Both the position numbers and the translations under genes were made by a program. Below, piece after piece: positions 1 through 12,571 of a stretch of 64,000 bases of DNA. Origin of the DNA: Rosa chinensis (taxonomy: Eukaryota > Streptophyta > Magnoliopsida > Rosales > Rosaceae). The stretch spans positions 1,741,001-1,805,000 of the forward strand of contig NC_037088.1 of NCBI RefSeq assembly GCF_002994745.2. Direction: 5' to 3'. The notes under the pieces were generated by a model that saw nothing but the letters and a program-made list of their open reading frames with translations, made no database searches and was not told the origin of the DNA. Position 1 is the first letter of the stretch; the number at the start of each line of letters is the position of its first letter.

Positions 1-3
1 AAT

Positions 4-627
4 TGTTTTAGGGAAACATAATTGAGAGAAAATTGCTGTGTATTCTCATTGATAATAGGGGCCTCTTCATATAGAGGATTACAAGGCATAAAGTCTGAAT
101 TATACAAAGAAAGTAATCGTACATTGAATGAGGATCTAAATCCTTCTAATGTAACCCTATTACCACTAAGTCAAGTAACCTAGAGTTTGGGCTAAACACA
201 GAATAGAGATTTCCTTGAACACTTCCCCTTGTGTTGCCCAAACGCGGTGCTTTCTTGTTGCCTAGTTAAAAACCTTGCCGAGTAACAAAAACTCAGTGGG
301 ATAAAAATAACCTTGGTCGAAGGGAAAAAGAGCACAACACACCCTTCACGTATGGTCTCGAAACATATAGACATCTCCCCCTGGTGTCTGCATCTCCCCC
401 TGATGACTACGGTCATGGGAGTTAGAATAACTTCCGCAAACGATGCTACCAACATGTTTCTCGAAAGTGGAATTTAGGCAATGACTTAGTGAGCAAGTCT
501 GCCATATTGTCCTCAGATCGAACCTAGTTCACCTTGATCTTGAGGAGAGTCTGTTGTTGCTGATTATTCTTGGTGTTGTCGCTTTTGATGTAGCCTTGCT
601 TCATTTGTTCAAAACAAGCAGCATTTC
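4..627 (-). mobile_element. Truncated Copia retrotransposon, 3' end (family B)
   Basis: Positions 4-221 form a 218-bp LTR, reading TGTTTTAGGG to CTTGAACA on the plus strand. It matches the LTR at 42357-42574 closely and has the same length. The element lies on the minus strand. The pyrimidine stretch cttcccctt just inside (222-230) is the complement of the polypurine tract. Positions about 230-627 are the degenerate 3' end of pol; near 490-510 the minus strand reads as the Copia C-terminal 'D-N-A-D-L-L-T-K' type motif. The body ends abruptly near 627, where it meets the segment duplicated at 60.36 kb, so everything upstream of the RNase H end is lost. The window edge prevents a check of the left TSD. 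Confidence 0.8.
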
Positions 628-682
628 TCTCAATTTCTGATTCCCTATAAAAATAATTAAATATTGCTGTGAAAGGCCTTAT

Positions 683-893
683 TGTTTAAGGAAAATATGA
701 TATGCAGAGAGAATTGATGTGAGAATTGTAGTAGTATTATTAATAATAAGAGCCCTATATATAGGGATTTACAGAGTACACAAAATGTAATAGAATTCGA
801 ACATAATTAGGAAATCTAGAACCTTCTCCTATTACAACTCTAAGACTAAACCCTAGTTTGAAGAGGCACACATGATGTCGATTTCCTTCAACA
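683..893 (-). repeat. 3' LTR of Copia family A
   Basis: This 211-bp repeat begins TGTTTAAGG and ends TTCCTTCAACA on the plus strand. It contains a ctatatatagg stretch, a plausible LTR TATA box. Its partner is 6967-7177. Confidence 0.92.
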
Positions 894-1129
894 CTCCCCC
901 TTGTGCCACTCAAACTTGGTGATGACGCTTTGATCGTTGCCTCACTAAAAACCTTGCCAAGTAACAAAAACACTGTGGGACAAAAATAACCCTGGTCGAA
1001 GGACAAGAAGAGCACAACACGTCCTTTACTCCTCGAGATCGAACATGTAGACATCATACCTCCCCCTGATGTCAATATCTCCCCCTAATTTCTACAATCA
1101 TGGGAGTTCGGATAACTTTCTCAATCTAA

Positions 1130-4100
1130 TGCTCTTCACATGTTTCTCGGAGGTGGATTTAGGTAACGACTTAGTAAATAAGTCTGCTACATTATCCTCA
1201 AATCAGAATTGATTCACTACAATATTTAGAAGTGCTTGTTGTTGCTGATTGTAAAAGAACTTAGGCGATATATGCTTTGTGTTGCCGCCCTTGATAAAAC
1301 CTAATTTTATTTGCTCAATACAAGCTGCATTATCTTCATAAATGCATGTAGGTTCATCTGTGGTAGACTTCAAACCACAAGTTCCTCGAATATGTCTAAT
1401 TACAGACCTTATCCATATGCATTCTCACACGGCTTCATGTAAAGCAATAATCTCTGCATGATTTGAGGAAGTAGCAACAAGAGTCTGCTTTGTAGACCTC
1501 CAAAATATCATAGTGGTTCTTATGGTAAAGACATAACCCGTTTGGGAGCGACCTTTAGGAGGGTTAAAGAGATACCCTACATCAGGAAAATCCATCAAAA
1601 CATCATCATCGTTTTGATGTAAGGGAGGAAGATGGGTGGCCGGTGGCTTTGCCGATCACGGCGTCTTGGACGGTGCCACTTGGGCTAATGAGATCCATTC
1701 TCATTCTTCCGTCATTCTTTTCTCTGTGCAGGGATAGAACAAGTTCATACCTATCGTACATTTTAAGTAACGAAAGATTGTCTTTATACCAGTCCAATGG
1801 CGTTGCATTGGTGCAGGGCTACATCTAGCCAACAAGTTCATAACAAATGAGGTGTCCGATTTTGTATTGTGTTAAGTATAGTAATGAGCCTATTGCACTT
1901 AGGTAAGACACTTCTGCCAATTAACACATCCTCGTCATCATCCCTGAGACGAAACGTATCCCTCTTAGGGTCAAGACTACGGACGACCATGGGAGTGCAT
2001 CTTTGACTTTATCAAAATGCAAAGCATTTATTGACACGGTATACAAGTTCTAAATCTAGACAAAACCGTGTTCTCCCAAGGTCCTTCATCTCAAACTCAG
2101 ATTTCAGGTGTTCAGCGGTTTTCCATAATTCTCAAGGATTCCAATTATGTTTATCAACATAAACTATGACAATTGCAAATCAAGAACTTGTCATGATAAC
2201 GCAAGGGCATAGTTCATCATGTCTCTTCCCAATCAAGTAGTCACTTTAGTGAGCATTTCATCCTCATTGCAAACGCGCTCCGTGGTCAAGAGCCACTTGA
2301 TTTGGGTAAATGAAGTCCACAAGAACCTTCATTATATTCCGTATCTAGATTCCCATAGAGATACGTAGTGACCACATTCGTAAGCTACATGTTCAGTTAT
2401 TTGGAAACTACCAAACTGACAAGGTAGTGGAGTGTAATGACATCCATTACGAGAGAATATGTCTTCTCGTAGTCGATTCCAAGGCTTTTTGTGAGAAGCC
2501 TTGCGCCATAAGGCAAGATTATCATCTCTTTTTCTCATCATGCTATCTAACGAAGACCTATTAATGTCAACAGGTTTTATGTTAGGAGGTGTTGGCATCT
2601 CAGGCTCGAAATCCTTCCTCTTCGTTAGTGAATCCAATTCAACCTGGATCACATCTTTCCATTTAGCCCAATTTTCTCTACGTTGGCATTCTTCAACGGA
2701 GTAAGGTTCGTGTCATTGGTCCTAATAATTCCACGTCCCCATGTACACTAGTGTAGTTCATAGAGATCTCTATATTCTCAGGACTTGGTTCTAACATTGA
2801 GGCGTCCCCCAATGATGTCTCTTGGACATAACCACAATCCAGAATATTCTCATGAGACGGATTTTGAGTATCAATGATCAATGGATCAAGTTGTGCCAAA
2901 CTCGCTCTCTTCCTGGGGCGAGAATCTATCGAACCTATGGGTCTCCTATGCTCTCTAGCGGAACCCATGGCCTATGACACCATTATGCCACCTTGTGGCG
3001 TCACCATACCACCATCCATGGTAGTGGTGCCGTACCCATCTCCTCTGGGTGGCACCATGTCCTCCTGTGGGGACATTAATCCTTGCAGACATGTTTGCAG
3101 TAGGTATATGTGATCTCGTCACTTTTAGGGGATCAAGATGAGACATAGTGGGGACCGACCACGATAATTCCTGTCGTTCCTGTTGAACGTTGATGTTCTA
3201 ATCTCCCCCTCACGATGGGAAGACTGTCTCATCAAAGTGACAATCCTCAAATCCAACGAAAAAAGAGATTGCCTGTCAAGGGTTATACATAGCGGACTTA
3301 TAGTTGGAGACTCATGTCTAACACAAATATATATATATATATATGCATTCATTGCAATGACTCATGTTGATGCGCTGTGGTGGCGCAATTGGCACATGAA
3401 CCGCACACTCAAATATGCATAAGTACGAGATATTAGACTCGAACCCAGTCACTAGCTGTAACGCAAATAAAAGTTAAGTGGCTGCTATGAGTCATAGACA
3501 AATTAGCATAGCTGCATGCGATATTGCATAACCCAAGTGGAAATATTGGTGCACATTACCAATGTCCGGGCTACCATCGTAGTTGTTTAATGGTGACTTT
3601 TTTGCGAGACCAATTGGGTGTGTACATGGAAATATGATACTTGATATCAATACCCAATGATATGCAATAGTCATCGAAAATTTTCAATGTAAACTCTCTA
3701 GCATTTTCAAGTCGAATTGACTGAACGGGATGATCCGGGTAGTGAGCCCTTAGCCATATGATTTGGGTTAGAAGTTCATCTTAAGTAGCATTACGAGTGG
3801 ATGATAGTGCGACACGTGACTGGCGTGTCCGCATATCAACCAACAGCATAAAACATCTGAGCAGTCCGCAAGTTGGTTGAGTCGATCCACAGAATCCCCT
3901 TGGATTCTTTGTAAGAATGAAATTATTTCTTTAGTATCCTTTGCATAGGATGGTTGTGATCCTTAAAAAAACAGGCTTTATAGAATGAAAGATTGGCCTT
4001 ATAATTAACCAATAAAGGTTTTGGTTGAGCCACAATGTCACAATTTACTTTGAGAAGTAGAGAGAGGAGCCAAGTCTCCATACATGACGTCAAAGCCATG

Positions 4101-4600
4101 ATTTTACCGCAGGGGGATCACGGCGCCGGCGTTGATCGGCCGGTGGTGCATGGCAGCGGCGCCCCAAGGTGCGGCGGCTGTGCAATGCTCTCTTTGAATC
4201 GACTTTTGATTCTTACTTTTCTTCGTTCTGAAGAAGAGATGTTCGTGTGAAGTCTTTAGTATCACGCATCATCATATCATGACCTGGGTGTCCCAAACAG
4301 TCGTGCCAAAGCCTATATATGTCAAAATCTCATAAGTTGTCTCTCATGACATGGTTGGATTCAATAACTCGAATAGTGGTTGCATACAATCCACTAGAGC
4401 GACACATAAGTTTCTCTAATCCTCGTTTATGTCCGTAGTCATTAGAGGTGATGCAAAGGAACTCTTGTCCATTCTCACAATGTGTTTCCACAAGAAAACC
4501 ATTGGCTCTTATATCTTTCAAATAATAAAGTTCAAATTAAGGTATGTCCAGGACATTAAGTAAAAGAATCAACACTTTATTAATAGCCAATGATTACATC
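1130..4600 (-). pseudogene. Copia pol remnants (integrase, RT, RNase H) of family A
   Basis: Minus-strand fragments keep recognisable Copia wording in changing frames, for example the RNase H tail (D-N-V-A-D-L-F-T-K-S near 1165-1200) and integrase-like text near 3600-3950. The integrase part is shared with the family-B derivative at 40785-41100. Stops and shifts are frequent, so no enzyme can be made. Two short GC-rich patches (about 1625-1690 and 4105-4180) differ in composition from the AT-rich surroundings. A short (AT)n run lies at about 3328-3345. The assignment is secure as Copia; the domain limits are approximate. Confidence 0.75.
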
Positions 4601-5191
4601 AAAATTTCTTTAACCAAAGTCTAATCCAAAATGAAATCAAACTTAGACAAATTGTAGTCACTCAATCCGTTCGGTTACTCCAATCAAATATAACCAGGAA
4701 AGTAGGAAGAGATGTCGGTGGAGCGAGGCTCTCTTAAGTACCACTAATCTCAATTACTTTCCTAGACATCATACTTAATTAGGTGAGCCTAGAGAGAAAG
4801 AGTTAATACAAAATGTCATTACTGCCATTACATAATTCTTGGAAATAAAAGACTATAATAAAAATCTGCGGCATTTTTTTTTCTTCATCACCAGATTTAA
4901 TGTCTTCTTGAACTCGATGTCATGATTGCCATGAGGCTGCTACCTCTTTAGGTACATTGCAAACTTAGGTCCATTAATCAGACATTCCATATCAGAAATA
5001 AACACCATGAAAAAGATTTTCCCTTGATTGAGGCGCATTGGCGCAATGTGCATGGTCCCTAGGACCGGAGGTGTTGGAAAATTATGACCATGGCCAACGT
5101 TGGCTCTATGGTTTCCAACCCTTCGTCCCTCAAAGTCACGGCTCCTACTGTGGCATGATTGTCACCTTTGGCGACTACCTTCATGAGTATT

Positions 5192-5830
5192 TCAATCATA
5201 TGGATCATGACGTCTATGGCGACTTTTTCTAGCCATGGGACGATGCTCTGTATAGCTATCTCGAAGCCTATCAATTTCTCTTCTCATAAGCTTGTTGCCT
5301 TGCCTTTCAGCAATTTCCATAGCTTCAATAAGTTGTTGAAAGCTTGTGATTCGTCTTGCATTTATATAAGTCCGAAATAAATCACAGGACCTCATAGCAT
5401 AGACAGGGAAGGTATTGAGGGTTTTCTCAATCAATTGTTCTTCTGTGATCGTCTTGCCACAGAAGCACATCATTCCTATGATGCGGAGAGCTTCCGAATA
5501 AAATTGTATGACTATATCAAAGTCAGAGAAGCGAAGATCATGCCATTCTGCTTCTAAATTCGGAGGGATGGAGTGACGAACGTTGCCATAACATTCACGA
5601 AGCGCTTGCCATAGCTTTATAGCGCTATCCTCATTCATGAACTCAAACTTGAGGTCCCTATCCATGTGACGCATCATTAGGGCAAGTACCCTAGAATTGT
5701 CGATCTTAGTTTGAGGGTCTGGAGTAGTTCCTTTATGACAAAGCTCTTGGATTGTATGCAATAAGTCACGGGCAATAAGGTGGAGCTCAACATCCTGAGC
5801 CCATATTAGGTATCTTTTACCTGCATAATC
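5192..5830 (-). pseudogene. Copia gag fragment (UBN2-type) of family A
   Basis: A minus-strand open stretch of 189 codons (5761-5192) reads like the middle of a plant Copia gag polyprotein: an 'A-I-K-L-W-Q-A-L-R-E' helix followed by 'F-Y-S-E-A-L-R-I-I' and 'L-N-T-F-P', the core signature of UBN2-type gag. In an intact element it would form virus-like particles that package the RNA. Here the N-terminus and the zinc knuckle are missing or out of frame. It sits between the leader (5880-6966) and the integrase remnants, the correct place for gag in this reversed element. Confidence 0.8.
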
Positions 5831-5879
5831 CAGTGGAACAAAATTGAGTATGTTCGAGTTTGATATCCTGAAATAAGGT

Positions 5880-6966
5880 GAAACAAGAACGAATTAGTTT
5901 CGGAGCTAAACTTCCACGAAAACTAATAATAATAAGATTTCCGAGCTATGCTACCTAGAAATTGATTTCCAATAATTTTTGGATTTAGACCGAAACATTG
6001 ATGTTTAATATGGTCACAATTTGATGCTTGCGGACGTTCTTAGTCCAAATATTATGAACACTCTTAGTTCATTGATTACGAACGCTCTTAGTTCGTTCAG
6101 CATGAATCCCCACAATTCCGCTTATTAAATAATCAAACCTATGTTCGTATATTGCAAATCCTGCAGCAAATAAAGAAATTTAAAAGACAAGAAAGCAGTA
6201 ACTTTAATCACAAAAACTTACTTGTTGAAATTCGGAGCAGATTCACTTCTGAACAGCTTCTACTTCTAATGGTGTACAGGTCTCAAAACAACTCGAATAT
6301 GGCTGAAATGTGGAGGTTAGATAGAAGAGACAGAAACGAATAACTTTGATGAAGAAATTATTTTGATCAGATATCCCAAACTAGACGTTTTGGGGCATGC
6401 AAGCAGACTGATATGCACAGGAACGAGAGGAAAGGTGAGAGGAGGAGGATGCAACGTGCATGCGGCGGTGCTGCAGGGGCAGAAGGAGGCACATGGGTGC
6501 GCAAAGACTGCAGGGGCAGCACGCGGTATGGCTAGCTAGGGATAGGAGCTTGCGGCAATTGGTATTGGCCGAAACAGGAAAAACTGGGCAAAAAGTCATT
6601 TCTGCCTGTTTTTCTGCATGAGGATCAGTTGGTGTGAAGGCTGGTTTAGGGACTTCTGGACTGGTTCTTAGACTTTTGCTTCCTATTCCTGAATCCTAGG
6701 ACAGAGACGGTGCTGCTGACAAAATTTGGTGGAAATTGGGTGTCTGGAAGGTGGTGAACCGGTGGAGAGATCACAGCGGATGGTTTGGGGATTCCAGCGG
6801 CCGGTTCGATAAGTTTCCGGCCGGTTTTGATTGTGTTGCTGCCGGTTCCGGACTCCTTGGGTCGGGGGCTACTAGTTGGGAGGCTGAGGCAATTAGGGTT
6901 TGAGGGTTTCGACTTGTTTTAGGGTTTTGGTTATTTGTTTCAGGGTTAGGGCTCTTGTTGATAAAG
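5880..6966 (-). other. Untranslated leader of Copia family A
   Basis: This stretch lies between gag and the 5' LTR (6967-7177). Parts of it (about 5890-6020) match the leader of the family-B element at 41580-41730. Next to the LTR the minus strand reads about TTTATCAACAAGAGCCC, a possible tRNA-priming site that differs from the standard initiator-Met site. No gene is seen. Confidence 0.6.
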
Positions 6967-7177
6967 TGTTTAAGGAAAATATGATTTGCAGAGAGAATTG
7001 ATGGGAGAATTGTAGTAGTATTATTGATAATAGGAGCCCTATATATAGGGATTTACTGAGTACACAAAATGCAATAGAATCCGAACATAATTAGGAAATC
7101 TAGAACCTTCTCCTATTACAACTCTAAGACTAAACCCTAGTTTGAAGAGGCACACATGATGTCGACTTCCTTCAACT
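6967..7177 (-). repeat. 5' LTR of Copia family A
   Basis: This is the 211-bp partner of 683-893. Its terminal CA has become CT on the plus strand (…TTCAACT). CTTAT follows directly as the target duplication. Confidence 0.92.
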
Positions 7178-7182
7178 CTTAT

Positions 7183-9080
7183 TTGAAAAAAAATTGTTAA
7201 AATCAATACATGGGAGTTTGTTCACTAAAAAAAAAAAGTTATAGGAGCTTTTGACACCGTTACAAAAGAATAGAGCAGTATTTCAAATAACTTATGAAGG
7301 CTAAATACCAACAACCCAATGGTAACCCAGTACATACATAACATTCATTGCACTTTCAAATGAACCAGTTATGCAAAAGGATTCTCCATGATATACTTAG
7401 ATTCGACAACTTGCTGCAATCGTTGATCTCCATAGTCATAGTTGTCAACTTGACTATTTCCATTAACATCGGGCACCACAATCTCTAGTATTAGTTTCTC
7501 TACTCATCATATAATTAACCATTGCAAAACCATGAGTATCATAAAATGATCAATACATGGAAAACACTAAATTTTACATTGTTAAATTAAAGCTCATCTA
7601 CTCATCACAAATCAAGTTGCTAAGAACTTGGGGGAGGGGGTGGAATAATGTCATTTTGACCTAAATAGAAAATGGCAGTATCAAATATGTCCATTGACAG
7701 TAGGAAAGAGAGTAACATGTGACAAAACCATACAACACTATCAAATCAACCATTTTATAAATAAGTAAAAATTTATCAGTGGAATTTTATATGTGTGAAG
7801 GCAAACCTCAGGGTCCATCTAGAATGTAGTCCCTGTAAAAATTGAATTTCATTTACTTTGGTGGTTATCTGGAAAAAGGCACAGCGAATACTATTAGGAG
7901 AAAAGATTCAAAATGATTGTGAAAACTATTAAAAATATAGAATAGCACAGAGGAACAGAAGACATACCTTTGCCAATCCAAAATCTGCAAGCTTGGCAAA
8001 TCCATAAGCTGTCGCCTAAAAAATTTGCACAGAAAAAAATGAATAGTTTAGAATCAATGTAGACAAAAAAATGCTGAAAGCAAGCAATGAATCCATAATT
8101 CACTACTTCATCTCTTTTCTGCTTCTATTCTGCTGTCAGAATTGCTCACCTTATCAACCTACAAAATTGCAGCAGTCTATCGTCAATCTTACGCTTTTCC
8201 ATATATTTCTCTGTATGTAATAGCAAGGCTCAGTTGCCTAAAGAAACTGAATGTTGTACATTATGATCCCCACCACTAACTGTAACATCAAAACACTTTA
8301 TATCCATTCGTATCAAGGGGCAAAAAAAACCTTAATTTCCCAATCTATCTAGAAACAGCAATATCAGAGTTCACCCAAACAAATGCATCTAACAAATTCC
8401 AAAGCATCAAAAGCCATTAATAGAACTCACATCTTAAAACATTTGAGTAACACTATCTGCCAAGCTTGAAGCCATCTCTTGCTCTGAAACCTTATCGGAG
8501 AACTCCACTGAAACCAAAGTGGCTCTACACTTCTAAAAGCGGCAATTCTCCAAGAACCTAAAGCAACCAGATGCACAATTCAAATATTCAATCCAAGAAC
8601 TTGTCCATACATATAAACACAATCCAATCTTATTGAAAAAGAAAAAAACAAAGTCTTTATGGGCTTCTCTGCAACCAGATTATACAACAAACACAGTAAA
8701 CAAATATGAGCAAATTGAAGAAAACCAGAAGGAAGACAAATTACTAAGCAAGCCAGAAGAAAGACAAAACTTACCAATGACCAAGAGCAAGCCAAAAGAA
8801 AGATGATTCAAAAAGACAATTATGTTGCCTTTGAAACTTCCAACCAGAACAATCAACACAGTTTCAGAGGTAATACTTGGCCTACATAATATAAAATGTC
8901 AGCAATCCCTTCAGGTGCAAAGTGAACACAACAAAAAATAAAAATTGCATTTCACATTAACTTCTAATCAACCCTGAAAAATCAAAATCAGCAGAGCACT
9001 TCTTTAACAGCGGAGTCATGTTTTAACCTAACTAATTAATCTACAAAAAAAAAGCAATATTGTCTCGTAGATTAATTAAC
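7183..9080. repeat. Segmental duplication, copy 1 (partner 60363-62382)
   Basis: About 1.9 kb is nearly collinear with 60400-62382, with scattered substitutions and small indels. The left tip of the same unit (about 650-682) was separated from it by the family-A Copia insertion. The homology stops at gtagatta (about 9070-9080), the point where copy 2 carries the Pack-MULE-like element. Apart from two kinase exons and possible further exon remnants (about 7370-7500 and 8440-8530, minus strand), no coding capacity is visible. Confidence 0.9.
7800..8022 (-). pseudogene. Two exons of a MEKK1-like MAP3K kinase (pseudogene fragment, copy 1)
   Basis: On the minus strand a 48-nt exon (about 8016-7969) is flanked by a TTTTTTAG acceptor and a GTATGT donor. 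It reads A-T-A-Y-G-F-A-K-L-A-D-F-G-L-A-K, the DFG region of plant MEKK-type kinases. The next exon (about 7870-7808) holds the activation segment and a P+1 loop resembling 'G-T-x-F-W-M-x-P-E'. The reading frame is shifted there and the Trp codon is TAG. The family phosphorylates MAP2Ks in stress and immune cascades. Here the N-lobe and the catalytic HRD loop are not seen. The same two exons recur in copy 2 (61113-61325). Confidence 0.7.
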
Positions 9081-9382
9081 AAACAAACAAACAACATAGG
9101 TAAAACTAATACAACCTCTATTCCAGAAAACAAAAAAAAATTATGGTAATTCCCAAACTCTGGAGAAACTGAGACCAAAGTAATGTCTAGAATTTAACTC
9201 TAGCTCATAGAAATTCAACCACCTCTCAAATGTAATTTTCAAAAATCATTCAAGTAAACAAGGAAAAAAAATCGCTGACAGTCCTTAGTTCAATTTGGCT
9301 TTACCCATCATAATCCCTATACAATCAAATGTTATGCTTCTCCATAAGTGGATCGTAATCCCTATACAATCAAACTCAATCA
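9081..9382. other. AT-rich spacer
   Basis: About 300 bp lie between the duplicated segment and the foldback element. No ORF, repeat border or RNA gene is recognised. Confidence 0.5.
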
Positions 9383-10418
9383 AGGTTTCAAATTTTGGTT
9401 TCGGTTTCGATTTCGATACTTCAAGTTCAAGGAAATTTTGGTTAAAAATAAAGAAATCACATTAATTACACTTATAAAATGATAATTTTGAATGAAACTT
9501 TTACATAGACTAAACTAACCTATAATAAACATATTTACAATGTAACCTCACTAAAATCATACATAAATAATAGAATTGTGATATTTAATATGGACGAGTA
9601 ATTAACTAAAACTGTAGTAAGTTGCTGAACTAGAGTTTTTATCTATATGTAATTATAAATGTTTTGTATATTGATAATGTGAATGTGATTTATTTATTTA
9701 TTATTATTTTTTTTATGGCTGGAACCCAGTGGGAGGCTTAGCCATCACGCATTTTTCACTAATAATTGGTATTACGTCCCCCTCCCCCCTCCCCGCGGTT
9801 GTATTTTTCTAATTATTAGTGAAAAATACGTGATGGTCAAGCCTCCCACAAGGAGCAGTATTGTATGATACTAAATGGAAGCAGTTCGACCATATGGATC
9901 GAACCACATCATAGTAACACTTATTCTTAATACTTTATATTGCTTTTATTGTACTTGTTCATTTTCATTCACGGGGTTTTGGTATTATGTCCCCCCCCCC
10001 CTCCCGGCCGCTATGGGAGGCGGTTGTATTTTTCTAATTATTAGTGAAAAAGACGTGATAACTAAGCCTCACACTGGGTTCCAGCCATAAAAAAAAAAAT
10101 AAAAAAAAAGAAGAGTAAATTACATTCACATTATCAATATACAACATAATTATAATTACACATAAATAAAAACACTAGTTTAGCAGTACTAGTTAATTAC
10201 TCGTACATATTAAATATCACAATTCTATTATAAATGTATAATTTTAGAGAGGCTACACTGTAAGTAGGTTTATTATAGGTTAGTTTAGTCTATGTAAAAG
10301 TTTCATTCAAAAATATCATTTTATAAATGCAATTCATATCATTTCTTTATTTTTAATCGAAATTTTCTCAGAAATTTCCTTAAATTTGAAGTACCGAAAC
10401 CAAAATTTGAAACCTTGG
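9383..10418. mobile_element. Foldback / long-inverted-repeat MITE (about 1 kb)
   Basis: The ends are inverted copies: the left starts AAGGTTTCAAATTTTGG and the right ends CCAAAATTTGAAACCTT. The arms (about 9383-9730 and 10070-10418) pair over about 340 bp with mismatches. Between them a second, smaller inverted module appears, built from ctaattattagtgaaaa-type blocks and C-rich runs. There is no transposase and no clear target duplication, so the superfamily is not assigned. Confidence 0.75.
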
Positions 10419-10439
10419 CCAAGAGAGAGGTAGGCAAGT

Positions 10440-10690
10440 AGGCCAAATTATTTGAGAGATTCCTCGAGATGAAATCCCTTCAAGGCATATCTGAGTAAAG
10501 TGGAATTGGGTTCTAGTTAAGAAATAGGCAGAGAGGGAGGCAGCCTATCATATTCCTCGGGCAGATCCAGGTAAGGTGGAATCAGGTTCTGATCAAGAAA
10601 TGGTTCAAGAGGGAGGCAGCTCAGTCTATCTGAGAAATTACTAAAGGCGAAATCCCCTCAAGGTAGATCTAGATCAGGCGGAACAGGTCA
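10440..10690. repeat. Two to three diverged copies of a ~100-bp repeat
   Basis: Blocks such as agagggaggcagc, aaatccc(c)tcaagg and agatc(c/t)ag(g/a)taagg(t)gga recur with small changes at about 100-bp spacing. Origin unknown; no coding potential. Confidence 0.45.
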
Positions 10691-10879
10691 GCTCGACTGA
10701 ATCCATTGCAAACGGGAAGTACTCCCCCACTTCGTCTTAAGGGTGGTGTTATAGACACAATAACGCGTGACATGCAAAAGTTGCACACCACTATGCGCAT
10801 TAATTAAAGATATATGCTCAGGTTTACCTTTAAATACTTGATAAGGTGAACAACCTTTCACTTTTACTCCGGTCAACAA
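10688..10879 (-). pseudogene. Copia integrase C-terminal scrap
   Basis: The 63-codon minus-strand stretch contains G-C-S-P-Y-Q-V-F-K-G-K-P-E, the 'S-P-Y-x-x-x-x-G-K-x-P' wording at the end of Copia integrases. It then continues with text resembling the following V-Y-x-P…K-x-G-P segment. It is isolated, with no LTR nearby, and is a fossil fragment. Confidence 0.45.
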
Positions 10880-11400
10880 AATAAGTGAGGAGATCTTCTA
10901 CTGAATTGTTCCGCACAAATAGCTGATATATGAAATATAAGAAGATTTTTTTTAGTAGAAATGTCAATTTTTATTAAACAAATGATTAACTATAACTGAG
11001 AAGATATAATAACAAATTGATGAGTCAAACTCATGACATTCTGCTGCATAAAATGTGAAAATGCCAATTATGCATTATCTTTTAAGACACCCAACAAGCA
11101 TAAACATTAAATTGTTGTAAGGTAAAAGATTTTCTTAGATCACAGAAGCTATTATTTCCAAGTAGTAGTATCGACTGGTTCTTAGAAAGAAAAATTAATG
11201 GATGTTTCAAAGGTATAAGAAATTTGCTCTCTGGTCAAAGTAAGAGGTTAAAACAGTACTTTTAATTTAGCTGAATTAAAATGTAGTTTGATCTTGGTAA
11301 AAGACGAAAGAATTAATGGAGTTAATTTTCAATCAAAAAATTAATAATGGGTAGAGTTGACAAAAAAAAAATTGGAGGGAATTGAGAGAAAAAGAACATT
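10880..11400. repeat. Host cluster repeat, unit 1 (left part)
   Basis: The stretch ctctggtcaaagtaagagg…tggtaaaagacgaaag (about 11228-11308) matches 23575-23660 (ctggggaaagtaacagg…tggtaaaagatgataa). The unit continues after the CACTA insertion at 16899. It is non-coding as far as can be seen. Confidence 0.6.
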
Positions 11401-12571
11401 CACTATGTCAGAAAAGCAATCAGACGACAGAGGATATCTGTCGTCTAATTAAAAAAATTTCTGTTGTCTAGTACGGTGCCGTCTCTTGGGGCATCAGACG
11501 ACAGATTTCCTCTGTCGTCTTATTTATCAGACGACAGAAATTTGTTAGGTCTTCTGTTGTCTGATGAAATCGAGACATGAGGCTAGTGAATTCAAACGAC
11601 AGATAAATGTGGTGTGATTTAGAAACAAATAACAGTTCCTTATAATTTCTGTGGTCTGAATGGACTTATAATAACAGTTAAATGTTGTTTTATTCCAGTT
11701 CAATAACAGTTAACTGTCATTCGTATTCTGTTTAGAATACAATTATCTATCGTCTTTAGTCACCTAAGATAACACTTATATGTTGTTTTATATGCATTAT
11801 AGTCACAAATAAGTGTACATTGAACTTAGTTAATACTATATTTATTTACCGTTTGAGTTTAGTCACAGATGACAGTTAAATGACGTTTAAAGGGAATACA
11901 AATAACAGTTGTCTGTGGTTTTTATTAACTTATAGTAATAGTTATCTGTTGTGGCATATAACTTGGAATTACAATTAAGTGTGGTTTAAAAGTTGTTAAG
12001 GTTACATTTATCTATTGTTGTGGTTTATACTCTACAACAGTTAAATAAAGGTTGAAGAGCACATACAGGACAATTATTTGTTGCTTGAAGCTAATTTGAG
12101 CAACAGTTAAATGTTGTTTCATTTTGTTTAAGTGTCCAAATATGAACACATTTTTTCTTGTTTCTGTTGTTCTTTGATGCGTCCAACAACATCATTTTGT
12201 TGTTGCTTTCTATTCCAGATGTCATACACGTATCCTTGTTGTGCCATAATCATGTAAATCTGGGAACAACACAATGCATTCATCAAATATGAAATCCATT
12301 CACAAAAATACCAATATTTGATCAATCTGTTCCTGCAGCTATATATACATACATCCATCATGGAGCTAAACTTAATAAACATCAGTTCAATAACCCATAG
12401 CAGTTGGCATGATCAACAAATGTAACCCAAAAACCACTGATATCTCATACTAGCTACTGATCATAATTAAACTGTACTTGCAGGCCAAAAATAGATACTT
12501 AGACCAACTGCATAACTAGTTAATATGGGTTATAGATGATGGATGTCCAAAATTAGAATCTTCTCGACACA

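Larger units (their letters stand above)
683..7177 (-). mobile_element. Full-length but decayed Copia LTR retrotransposon (family A)
   Basis: Two 211-bp LTRs (683-893 and 6967-7177) bound a 6.5-kb element in reverse orientation. The 5-bp target duplication CTTAT is seen at 678-682 and 7178-7182. The LTRs differ at about nine positions by eye (about 96% identity). Just inside the left LTR, ctccccctt is the complement of a polypurine tract. Read on the minus strand, the order is leader (about 6966-5880), gag (about 5830-5190), integrase (about 4600-3100), reverse transcriptase (about 2700-1500) and RNase H (about 1500-1130), as in Copia. No long pol frame survives. The uninterrupted target is visible at 60363-60410, which confirms both borders. 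Confidence 0.92.

Noticed and set aside
192..1075. Minus-strand ORFs of 87 and 106 codons
   Set aside because: They straddle LTR/internal borders of Copia families B and A and are not part of gag-pol text.
4035..4250. 71-codon plus-strand ORF with GC-rich centre
   Set aside because: It runs antisense to the Copia integrase remnant; the GC patch is odd but carries no recognisable coding signature.
11401..11580. A CRISPR-like array (CAGACGACAG repeats)
   Set aside because: The repeats are short, irregularly spaced and in both orientations; they are CACTA subterminal repeats in plant DNA.
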